The position numbers and the translations under genes are program-made. A DNA stretch of 28,331 nucleotides, taken from NCBI GenBank assembly GCA_024427105.1, contig JAKSVR010000008.1, positions 1 through 28,331 on the forward strand, given 5' to 3'. A model generated the notes under the pieces. The model made no database searches, was not told where the DNA came from, and saw nothing but the letters and a program-made list of their open reading frames with translations. Positions 11,362 to 22,021 of the stretch are shown here, one piece after another. Positions within the stretch are counted from its first letter, which is position 1; each line of letters starts with the position of its first letter. This DNA comes from Mycoplasmoidaceae bacterium. Lineage in GTDB: Bacteria > Bacillota_I > Bacilli_A > Mycoplasmatales > Mycoplasmoidaceae.

Positions 11362-12606
11362 ATGAACAAACAACCATTAGCTTTTGAATTAAGACCTAAA
11401 ACATTAGATGATGTTATTGGACAAAAACATTTAGTTGGTCCTAACTGCTTATTAACCAGGATGGTTAAAAGTGGTAAACCAATCAATATTATTTTCTATG
11501 GATATCCAGGTATCGGGAAGACAACATTAGCAACCGCATTATGTAATGATATGAAATTACCTTTTGCAATGTTTAACGCTGCAACTGATAATAAGGAATC
11601 ATTAACACAAATAATTCAATTAGCTAAAGTATCAACAACACCTTACATTATTATTGTTGAAGAAATTCACCGTCTTAATAAAGACAAGCAAGACATCTTG
11701 TTGCCTTATCTTGAAGATGGAACGGTAACTATGTTTGCTTGTACTACTGAAAATCCATACTTTTCAATTAACCCAGCAATTAGATCAAGATGTAACATTG
11801 CTCGTTTAGAGTTGATTAAACCAGATGAGCTATATCTTTGATTAAAAAAGATTAATAAAGAGAAAAAAATTAATGCATCAATTACTGATTCAGCATTAAA
11901 AACTATTGCTTATCACTGCAATGGTGATGTTCGATCAGCTATCAATGTTATTGATAACATTATCAAATTTTATAAAGAAGATAGAGTTGATAACAAATTA
12001 TTACAAAAGATTTTATTATCACCAACTGTATTAGCAAGCAGTTATGGTGATGAATATTATGATATGTTATCAGCATTTCATAAATCATTGCGTGGTTCTG
12101 ACCCTGATGCAGGTTTATATTACTTAGCTCGTTTAATTACTACTGGTGATTTAGTAAGTATTACAAGAAGAATGGTTGCTTGTGCATATGAAGATATTGG
12201 TTTAGCTAATGCGCCACTATGTGCAAGAGTCGTGACTGCGGCTCAAGCATGTGAGCGTGTTGGCATTCCTGAATGCTATCAAATATTAGCAGATACAGTT
12301 GTCGAAATGTGTTTAAGTCCTAAATCTAATTCTGCATATATGGCTTTTGGCGAAGCACTTAAAGATGTTCAAAATGGTAGATGCTATGAGATTCCAAAAC
12401 ATCTTAAAGATAATAATTACAAATCACATGTTAAATTAGGCAATGTTGGTTATATTTATCCTCATAATTATCCAAATCACTGAATTGACCAAGAATACTT
12501 ACCTAAACAATTAAAAGGAACAAAGTATTATAAAAAGGCAGATAACCCTAGTGAACTAAGACTAAATGCGTATTTAGAACAAATAAAAAAATCTAGTGAG
12601 AACTAG
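11362..12606 (+). CDS. rarA: Replication-associated recombination protein A (RarA/MgsA AAA+ ATPase)
   Basis: This 414-residue AAA+ ATPase acts at stalled replication forks. The start is typical of RarA (PLAFELRPKTLDDVIGQKHLVG). Walker A is GYPGIGKTT at G47-T55. Walker B reads IIVEEIHRLNK, where the usual first Asp of DEIHR is Glu (E100). The sensor region is CTTENPYFSINPAIRSRC. The C-terminal half has the family markers SLRGSDPDAGLYYLARLI and CAYEDIGLANAPLCARV, and a YPHNYPNHW tail motif. UGA is Trp in LYLWLKKI and NHWIDQ. The stop codon sits inside a terminator arm shared with nusB. Confidence 0.95.
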
Positions 12607-12612
12607 ATTTTT
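12587..12612. terminator. Bidirectional terminator between rarA and nusB
   Basis: Arms AAAAATCTAG (12587-12596) and CTAGATTTTT (12603-12612) are perfect, with loop TGAGAA. T-tracts occur on both strands. The rarA stop (12604-12606) and part of the nusB stop (12611-12613) both lie in the right arm, so the two operons converge with only 4 bases between them. Confidence 0.75.
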
Positions 12613-13006
12613 ATTTTAGAACTTTATCAAGAATTGCATTAATGAATTTTTTATTGTCTAATTGACCATATTTTTCTGCGGTAACTAATGCTTGATCAAT
12701 AGCAACTGGTATTTCTGTGCCAAGTGATTTTACCTCGCAATAACAAACAATTATTATTGCTTGTGTCATTAATGGAATTCGTTCTCATGTTCAATTAGCA
12801 CCTAGATTGGCAGAGAACTTATCAATGATTTCTTGATAATGATCAGCATAATAATCAAGCAATCTAATTTGTCCTTCATCAAAGTTATAGTTTTCATCAT
12901 TAAAATAATCAACTTTAAGTTGTTGACCAGTTAAGTTTTTAGCCAAACTTGAATAAATGTATTGAGTTGCATCAACTCTTTTTTGTCATTGTGTTTTATT
13001 GCTCAT
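12611..13006 (-). CDS. nusB: Transcription antitermination factor NusB
   Basis: This 131-residue all-helical RNA-binding protein works with NusE (S10) in antitermination and rRNA maturation. The frame is cut by UGA at codon 7 (KTQWQKR) and twice in the middle (GANWTWERI), so it is invisible under the standard code. The C-terminal half is diagnostic: PLMTQAIIIV, then TEIPVAIDQALVTAEKYG and KKFINAILDKVLK, matching the usual in-VAIDEAVELAKKYG and KFVNGVLDK motifs. It overlaps the upstream Asp23-family gene by 11 bases and is the last gene of the operon. The efp-asp23-nusB order recalls the efp/yqhY/nusB neighbourhood of Bacillota. Confidence 0.9.
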
Positions 13007-13307
13007 GATTAATATTTAATATAACAACACAAGTCAAGCTTAACGATTGCTTGATAACAATCATTAATTCTTTTTGCATACGATCAATTTCTTTAAAGTT
13101 TAAAGCACTTTTTGGAGCATCTACACAAATTGAAACTTCATAGTAATCTTTATCAACATTACCAATGTTATGAGAAATATATTCATATCCAGGGTATGAA
13201 GATAGAATCTTTTTGATAATGGAAGTAATAAGTTCGGGACTAAAAGAAATAGTTCCTAACCCATTAACCATATCAAAGTTTTTAATTTGTGCAGTTTTAT
13301 TAGTCAT
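12996..13307 (-). CDS. Asp23/Gls24-family protein (YqhY-like)
   Basis: This is a 103-residue small protein. The opening (GLGTISFSPELITSIIKKIL) resembles the Asp23 family start, where G.I.Is..vi..Ia is usual. The end (EIDRMQKELMIVIKQSLSLTCVVILNINHEQ) resembles the family's v...Qe.v...v....g..v..vnV.V pattern. The family's role is unclear; in Bacillota the yqhY copy next to nusB is linked to lipid or envelope homeostasis. Sequence alone gives only moderate support, and the call leans on the conserved place between efp and nusB. It shares one base with the efp stop (TAATG) and overlaps nusB by 11 bases. Confidence 0.65.
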   Translation of the reverse strand: MTNKTAQIKNFDMVNGLGTISFSPELITSIIKKILSSYPGYEYISHNIGNVDKDYYEVSICVDAPKSALNFKEIDRMQKELMIVIKQSLSLTCVVILNINHEQ

Positions 13308-13876
13308 TATTTGCTTTCTCGTCCGACATATGTTCCATCAGATGTTCGAATGATTATTCTATCTGTCGGTTTAACAAATTGCGGAACAGCCACTTCTAAT
13401 CCAGTAGAAATGTGAGCTTTCTTCATAATCGCTTTAACAGTATTTCCCTGAACTGCTTCTTCACAATCAATCAAATCACAAGTGATTTGGTCAGGTAATC
13501 TAATACCTAGAATTTCATCACCATATTTTAAAATAGAAACTTCAATGCCTTCAATAAGGAAGTTTTTCATTGATTGAATTCTTGCTTCAGGAATTTCAAC
13601 AGTTTCAAATGTGGTATTGTCCATAAATACATAGTTAGAACCATCAACATAGCTAAAACTCATCTTAACGTTTTCAACTAATACTTTTTCAAATTTACCA
13701 CCAGTTAATACATCAATGGTAATTGAACCAGTTCGTAGATTTCTAACTTTGCATTTAACAATACCTTCACGCATTGCGGTTTTGTTAAAGTAATTTTCAA
13801 TTACTTCATATAAATTACCACCATTTAAAAAAGTGTTTCCTGGTCTTAAATCTTTTGCATGTACTATTTCTGCCAT
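13307..13876 (-). CDS. efp: Elongation factor P
   Basis: This 189-residue factor relieves ribosomes stalled at polyproline. It begins IVHAKDLRPGNTFLNGGNLYEVIEN, the normal KOW-like domain I. It continues with KCKVRNLRTGSITIDVL, and domains II-III end in GLEVAVPQFVKPTDRIIIRTSDGTYVGRE, all canonical. The domain I loop, which usually has a modified Lys in PGKG, here reads FNKTAMREG with K32 nearby and no PGKG. A strong Shine-Dalgarno (AAGGAG) overlaps the pyk stop (TAAGGAG), 11 bases from the pyk end, so the genes are coupled. Confidence 0.95.
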   Translation of the reverse strand: MAEIVHAKDLRPGNTFLNGGNLYEVIENYFNKTAMREGIVKCKVRNLRTGSITIDVLTGGKFEKVLVENVKMSFSYVDGSNYVFMDNTTFETVEIPEARIQSMKNFLIEGIEVSILKYGDEILGIRLPDQITCDLIDCEEAVQGNTVKAIMKKAHISTGLEVAVPQFVKPTDRIIIRTSDGTYVGRESK

Positions 13877-13887
13877 AATTATTCTCC

Positions 13888-14925
13888 TTATTTTGTTATT
13901 GGTTTTTTTGTTGCTGCGTCAATTATTATTTGCATTGTCTTAACGGCATTAACAGGATCAACGCCGCTTGCTGTTTCTCCCGACAACATTGTTCAATCAC
14001 AGCCCATTGAAACTGCATAGTAAACATCAGTTACTTCTGCTCTTGTTGGCTGGATTCCTCTTTCTAATGAATCAAGCATTTGTGTACAAACTACAACAGG
14101 CTTGTGCGCTTTTTTGCACAATTTAATAATTTTTTCTTCTCAATATGGAACATTATAATATGGAGTTTCAAGCGCTAGATCTCCACGGGCAATCATAATT
14201 CCATCTGATTCTTTAATAATTTCAGATATATTGTTTAAGGCGTCTTGCGTTTCAATTTTAGAATAGAATTCAATATTCTTACCACCAGCATCAACTACTA
14301 CTTTTCTTGCATCCTTAATGTTTTGAGCATTGCAAACAAAACTTAAAGCAATGTATTTGGCACCAAGTTGAACAGATTCTTTTAAATTTTGAATATCACG
14401 TTGTGATAAGAAAGGCATTGAATATTTAGAATCTGGTAAATTAATTCTCTTATTGGTTGTTAAGGTATGAGTATTTAATGCTTTAGCCTTAATGATTCCA
14501 TTTTCAACATTAACAGATTCTGTCTTAAGATACAACTTACCATCATCAACAGCAATGCGATAACCTTTCTTTAAATCTTTTGCCATGTTATATTGTTTTG
14601 TTGAATCATAAACACAAAATGTATTAGGTTTATTAGGTGTAACGAATTCCTTTGTTAAGATAGTTACTATAGAACCACTTTTAATTAATAATGGTTTTTT
14701 TAATTCGCAAACTCTTATTTCAGGGCCTTTAGTGTCAGTCATTAATGAAATGTTATGGCCTTTAATCTTTTTAATGTTATTAGCAATCTTACTATAAAAA
14801 CTAAAATCACCATGTGACATATTAATACGTGCACATTTCATTCCGGCTTGTGCCATTTTAGTTAATATGTCTGATGACATACAACTTGGTCCAATTGTAC
14901 AAAGAATTTTTGTTTTGTTTTTCAT
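13888..14925 (-). CDS. pyk: Pyruvate kinase lacking the C-terminal domain
   Basis: This 345-residue enzyme makes pyruvate and ATP from phosphoenolpyruvate and ADP. The A domain and inserted B domain are complete: TKILCTIGPS, ARINMSHGD, MTDTKGPEIR, then catalytic K223 and metal ligands E225 and D249 (SKIET and ARGDLALE), then CTQMLDSLERGIQPTRAEVTDV and LSGETASG. The protein ends at AVKTMQIIIDAATKKPITK, where ordinary pyruvate kinases (about 470-500 residues) continue with the regulatory C domain. The stop merges directly into the efp ribosome site, so the short end looks native. UGA is Trp at VPYWEEK and GCDWTML. pfkA ends 8 bases upstream. Confidence 0.93.
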
Positions 14926-14933
14926 AGTTCGCT

Positions 14934-17307
<2,374 letters not shown>

Positions 17308-17405
17308 TTTTTACATCTCCATTTTTTTATATAGTTAATATATTTTATATATTAAAATAAATATTTTTTATATTTATTTAATATTTTTTACATAATATAT
17401 TTATT
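17308..17405. promoter_or_regulatory. Divergent promoter region between eno and a membrane-protein gene
   Basis: These 98 bases are almost pure A/T. A 10-bp inverted repeat has arms 17355-17364 and 17370-17379, and the 10-mer ATATTTTTTA occurs twice (17361-17370 and 17381-17390), 20 bases apart, which would place A-tracts on one DNA face. CATAAT at 17391-17396 could be the plus-strand -10 for the ATG at 17406. Several TATA-like boxes could serve eno. Individual promoters cannot be assigned with confidence. Confidence 0.45.
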
Positions 17406-17999
17406 ATGCCAATTTTAAGAGAGCGAACAGATTTAGATAAAAAACCAACATGGTATTTGTTTCTAGCAGCAAACGTTTTGGTTTTATTAGGATGTGCAAT
17501 CACTTTTGTTTTATTTTGAAATGGAACTTTTAGTGTAAATAAACCTGTTATTTATGTTCCTACAATTATTTGCAATTTAGTTTCATTATTATTAGCTGGA
17601 CTATTCATTTGATTAGAAGCAAAAGGCATTATGAACAAATCAATGCACTTTAGAAAAAAATGATTAGGTTTCTATTTAGCAGCTTTAATTGTTTTCCTAA
17701 TTGCTATCATATTTACATTTTTATATACATTTATTTTTGCTCAATATTACTTTAGTAATACTGCTCCTAAAGAAAATTTAATTCCTGATCTTGTAATTGG
17801 TGGCTTGTTAACATTAGTAGCTATTGGTTTACAACGATATGCTAGATTTAAAATTGATTTAGATATATATCGTCGAACACATGGTGAACTGCCTAAAGCT
17901 GAAGAAATTGCTAAAGAAGAAAAGAAGCAACAAGAAAAAGCTGAAAAATCTTCTGGTCAAGCAACAAGCGGTTTAAGTGAAACCATCGGCAAAGAATAG
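17406..17999 (+). CDS. Four-helix membrane protein of unknown function
   Basis: This 197-residue protein has a short charged N-terminus (MPILRERTDLDKKPTW), then four hydrophobic segments: about residues 16-38, 47-66, 78-104 and 118-137. A cytosolic C-terminal tail follows (from QRYARFKIDLDIYRRTHGE) that ends in a Lys/Glu-rich probable coiled coil and a Ser/Gly end. Five or so UGA codons are Trp (for example LFWNGTF and KKWLGFY), which hide its first two thirds under the standard code. No family is recognised. It is a single-gene unit: divergent from the eno operon and closed by its own terminator, whose stem contains the TAG stop. Confidence 0.8.
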
Positions 18000-18017
18000 G
18001 GGTAACCCTATTTTTTT
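17995..18017 (+). terminator. Terminator with a GUAA tetraloop
   Basis: Stem AATAGGG (17995-18001) pairs with CCCTATT (18006-18012) around the loop GTAA, a stable GNRA-type tetraloop, followed by a T-run to 18017. It overlaps the stop codon of the membrane-protein gene. Confidence 0.75.
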
Positions 18018-18022
18018 ATTAC

Positions 18023-18028
18023 TATAAT
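18023..18028 (+). promoter_or_regulatory. -10 box of mtaB
   Basis: A TATAAT ends 7 bases before the mtaB ATG at 18035, so transcription would begin at or right next to the start codon. No -35 box and no Shine-Dalgarno are evident. Confidence 0.55.
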
Positions 18029-18034
18029 TGAAAT

Positions 18035-19330
18035 ATGAAAACTTTTTTCACAATCAATCTTGGATGTAAAGTAAATCTCTTTGAAACTAATGCGATTACT
18101 TATCAGTTAGTTCAAAAAGGTTTTAAACATGTTGAAAATATTAACAAAGCAAACATTGTTTTGATTAACACTTGTTCTGTTACAAACAAGGCTGATGCAA
18201 AAAGCCGTAATATGATCAATCGAGCAAAACAAGCAAAACTAAAACCTATTGTTTTGGTAATGGGATGTTTTAGTCAAGTGAACAAGGATTGATTTAAGCA
18301 AAACAAAGTTGATATAGCAATTGGAACAAAATATAAAAATAGAATTGTTAATTTGTTAAATGACTATTTAAAAAATAAAAAACCAATTGTTAAAATTGAT
18401 GAAAATATAAAAACATTTGAAGAATTTCCATGCTTTAAGCATTTAGACAACACAAGAGCTTTTTTAAAAATTCAAGATGGATGTGATTTCTTTTGTAGTT
18501 ATTGCTTAATACCATATTGTCGAGGCCGACAAAGAGCCATGAATCATTTACATGTTTTGCGATTAATCAAAACATATGTTGAGCAAGGTTACAAAGAAAT
18601 TGTATTAACTGGAGTTAATACAGCTGGTTATAAAGATAAAGATTATTCCTTTTACGATTTATTAAAAGACATTAATGATTTATCAGGAGATTTTAGAGTT
18701 CGAATATCCAGTCTTGAACCTTTCCAAATTTCAAAACAAATTATTGATTTATTATCCAGTAACCCACAACGCTGAGCGAATCAAATTCATTTGTGTTTGC
18801 AAAGTGCTAACAACACCGTATTAAAAGATATGAATAGAAAATATTCAATTAATGAATTTATTTCATTAGTTAAATATATTCGTAAGCAAATGCCAAACGT
18901 CTCAATCACGACCGATTATATTGTTGCATTTGGTAATGAAACTGAGCAACAATTCAAAGATAGTCTAAACAATTTAAAGAAGATTAAATTTACAAATATG
19001 AACATTTTTATTTATTCACGACGTAACGGAACCGTTGCTGATAAAAAATATCATAAAGATATTGATCCTATTATTGCTCGCAATCGTTATAACATTGTTG
19101 ATGTATTGCGTTTGCAATTCCAAAAGCAATATTTGCAATCATTAATTGGCAAAACATTAGATGTAATTGTAGAACGCTCAGTAGTTCCGAAAATGCACGG
19201 ATATAGTTCTGAATTCGTAAAAGTTGTTTTTAATAGCAAACAAAATTTACATAAGCAATTAATAAAAGTTAAAGTAACAAAAATTGCAAAAGACCAACAA
19301 GGATATTATTTGATAGGACAAAAAAAATAG
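18035..19330 (+). CDS. mtaB: tRNA t6A37 methylthiotransferase (MtaB, radical SAM)
   Basis: This 431-residue enzyme adds a methylthio group to t6A at tRNA position 37 using two [4Fe-4S] clusters. The N-terminal domain has its cluster cysteines in [11 protein letters not shown] (C11), [11 protein letters not shown] and VMGCFSQ. The radical-SAM motif is C150-x3-C154-x2-C157 in [19 protein letters not shown]. It continues with [21 protein letters not shown] and [16 protein letters not shown], and ends in a TRAM-like domain. The [10 protein letters not shown] form fits MtaB rather than MiaB. UGA is Trp in NKDWFKQN and QRWANQI. It converges on the cyuA-like gene, with both stops in one hairpin. Confidence 0.92.
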
Positions 19331-19344
19331 CCTTTGGCTATTTT
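19324..19344. terminator. Bidirectional terminator carrying both stop codons
   Basis: Arms AAAATAGCC (19324-19332) and GGCTATTTT (19336-19344) enclose loop TTT. The mtaB TAG (19328-19330) lies in the left arm and the cyuA-like gene's stop (19338-19340 on the minus strand) in the right arm. Both strands have a T-tract after the stem. Confidence 0.8.
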
Positions 19345-20681
19345 ATTTTGCTCATTGCATTTAATAGGTCAACAACATTTAAGATGATTGCGCTTTGTGT
19401 TGTCTTTGAATATTTACCTAAATTATTGATAGTTTCTTCTACTGAATTATGAACAAAACCATCACGGTGGGCAATCTTACCACCACCCTCAGCAATAGTT
19501 AAAGATAAGAAACCACAAACCAACGAAGCTAAGATCTTAAATGAGCAACTTGGTTTAGCACCATCACATAAGATACCACCTTGGCTAACTAAATGCATAT
19601 TTAATAAGTCATTAATTTTTTGTCAATCTCAACCTTTTTGGAAAGCTAAACCACCGACTGCACCACAACCAGCAGCTAAAGCTGAACCGCACATTCCACA
19701 TAGATGACCAACTTTAGATTTAATCTTTCATGTAATAAAATGAGCAAATGCTAAAGCTCTAAGCATTGTCAATTTATCAATCTTAAATTCAGTAGCATAA
19801 ACATCTTGTGGAATAGATACCGTTAATCCATGATCACCAGAAGATGAAGAAGTCATAACCGGTAATGGACAACCATACATTCTTGCATCGACAGCAGCAC
19901 AAGTATTTGCAAGGATTTTAGTCATTCAATGATCTTTCTTGAAACAAGTATTTTCATCTTTACCTTTTAAGATGCCTTGTCATACTTTAGTAATGGCTGT
20001 TTCATCAGGATGAGCAAACCCTTCTTCTTGAACGGTTCTATTCATCTTAACACCATCTTCTAAGAACTTTAGTTCTTCAAGTGTTAAAGTTTTGCATATA
20101 TCATAAACATGATGAATAGTTAAAGTATCAACTTTTTCATCGAAGTTATAACTTGTTGTGTTTTTACTAGAAACAGCTGATGAATCTAGCGTTTCTTTTC
20201 CATTTAATTTAGCTTGGATGATGTTAGCATGTGAATATTTGATTACAACATCTGACTCATTGTTTTTATCATCTTTAGCAACTACTCTAGTATAAACTGG
20301 GTGTGAATTGAAGTCAACTTCAATAGTAATTGCTGGATTATCAATTTCACCTAATTTTTTAGCCTCTGCAATAGTTGCAGGAGTTAAATCATCAAGACAA
20401 TTTAACATCTTAGTTGGGTTTTTAAGAATGATTCCTGCTGCAGCAATTGTTTTTATTCCACAACGCCCTAATCGTGGTACACCAACTCTTGAATCATTTC
20501 TAAATACATATGGTGATGTATAAATAATTGCAGAAAGGAACTTACCTGGTAACAAACTAGATGCCTTAGCTGCAGCTAAAGAAACAATACCAATTTCAGT
20601 GCAACCTAAAGCTGGTTGTACTTGTTGATGAATTAAAGATAATAAGAATTCTTTTGGACTAAGCTCTTCAATTGTTTTCAT
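19338..20681 (-). CDS. cyuA: UPF0597/CyuA family [4Fe-4S] L-cysteine desulfidase (or related deaminase)
   Basis: This 447-residue enzyme of the YhaM/CyuA family typically splits L-cysteine into pyruvate, ammonia and sulfide with a [4Fe-4S] cluster. The catalytic-base Cys motif is PALGCTEIGIVSLAAA (C27). Mid-protein GCPLPVMTSSSSGDHGLTVSIP resembles the family's substrate-binding Ser/Gly loop. Cluster cysteines fit C331 in CGMCGSA and C372/C379 in ILCDGAKPSC, whose 7-residue spacing matches the family. UGA is Trp in TKVWQGIL and KDHWMTK. It has its own TATAAT and lies downstream of two serine-dehydratase-type genes after a terminator. Serine or another beta-substituted amino acid is an alternative substrate. 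Confidence 0.8.
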
Positions 20682-20701
20682 TAATAAACCCTAATAACAA
20701 T

Positions 20702-20707
20702 ATTATA
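20702..20707 (-). promoter_or_regulatory. -10 box of the cyuA-like gene
   Basis: TATAAT on the minus strand, 20 bases before the ATG at 20681. The expected leader is about 14 bases and contains AGGG as a weak ribosome site. Confidence 0.5.
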
Positions 20708-20713
20708 AAACAA

Positions 20714-20735
20714 AAATATAGGTATCCCTATATTT
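20714..20735 (-). terminator. Terminator after the serine dehydratase gene
   Basis: On the minus strand, stem AAATATAGG (20735-20727) pairs with CCTATATTT (20722-20714) around GATA, followed by TTGTTTT. It separates sdaA from the cyuA-like gene, 4 bases past the sdaA stop. Confidence 0.7.
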
Positions 20736-20739
20736 ATTG

Positions 20740-22011
20740 TTAGCAAACTTTATCAGTGGTTTTTTCGTCTTCGTGGAATTGAATATCTTTGTTAAATTTC
20801 AATGTATATTTGCAATGTTTTGCTAAGCCAAGTTTCGATGTTTCTTTATAACCATCGATTAGTTCATTACCCGATTCATAAAGAATTTTAATTGCATCAT
20901 CAATACGAACAAGTTGACGTTGACCTTTTAGTAGGTGAGCTTCTTCAGCAGCACTAATTGCACGCATTGCATAAATTGCATTACGTTGGATACAAGGAAC
21001 ATAAGCACATTGTCCAACAGCATCACATGTCATACCAAGTAATTGTTCAAGTGCAATTTCACCAGCTTTTTCTATTTCATCAATATCTGCTTTGTAAACA
21101 AGTACAGAATACATTGCCGCAGCTAAAGCAGTTGCAACACCGACTTCAGCTTGACAACCACCAGTCGCACCGGCAACAGAACCGTTTTGTTTAATTGTTA
21201 TACCAATTAAAGCAGCAGCAGAGAAAGCTTCATATATTTGCTCTTTAGTTGGTTTGTATTTATCAACAGCTCATTTGTATGGAGCAGGCATAGTTCCTGC
21301 TGAACCACAAGTTGGAGCAGTAACAACTAAACCATATTCAACAGCTTCTTCGTTAGTTGCCATTGCATATGCAGAAACAGTTTTAATTCTCCTTTCTCAT
21401 TCAGTATCAGTTGGTTTAATTGATTCATAAACAGTTTTAGCTCGACGATCAAAAGCAACTAATCCGGAAATGATACCAGTTTTACTTAAACCTGACTTGA
21501 TAGTTTCTTCGAAAGATTTAATCATACTTTCATAAAGTTTAATCAATTCTTCTTTTGATTCATGTTTACATAAGAATTGGAAAGGAGTAATTTTCTCTTT
21601 CTTAATAATTGCTTTCATTTCAGCAAAGTCTTTATATGGATAAATATTTTGAGCAGGTTGTTCACCAACAACTTGTATTGTCCCACCACCAACAGAAACA
21701 AATGTGTGGTCAGCAATTAATTTATTATTTTTGCCAAAAACCTCAACACGCATTGTGTTTGGGTGTTTTGGAACAGTATGAATATCTCAGACATATTCAT
21801 GTGGATATTTTTCAAATACTTCATCAACTGCTTTATCAAGCAAGTGTCCTTTACCAGTTAAGGCAAATGAACCATACAAAGTAATACGTAAGTGATCAAT
21901 GCCACTCTTTTCATAATGATCAAGAATATAATTGCACATTCGCATTGGTGCAATAGTGTGACTTGAACTAGGACCATGTCCGACTTTAAATAATTCCTTT
22001 ACAGATAACAT
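20740..22011 (-). CDS. sdaA: L-serine dehydratase, iron-sulfur dependent, single chain
   Basis: This 423-residue fused beta-alpha enzyme converts L-serine to pyruvate and ammonia. The beta domain opens with [15 protein letters not shown], including the diagnostic SSSHT (S15-T19). The alpha domain has [14 protein letters not shown], then cluster cysteines C286 (GGCQAEVG), C329 (GMTCDAVG) and C340 (VPCIQRN). The spacings of 43 and 11 are close to those of characterised enzymes. The chain ends in Cys (C423), as in Legionella serine dehydratase, where the terminal Cys reaches into the active site. UGA is Trp in EYVWDIHT, TEWERRI and YKWAVDK. It starts 10 bases after the diverged paralogue, with AGGTGAT as ribosome site. 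Confidence 0.93.
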
Positions 22012-22021
22012 AGTCTATCAC

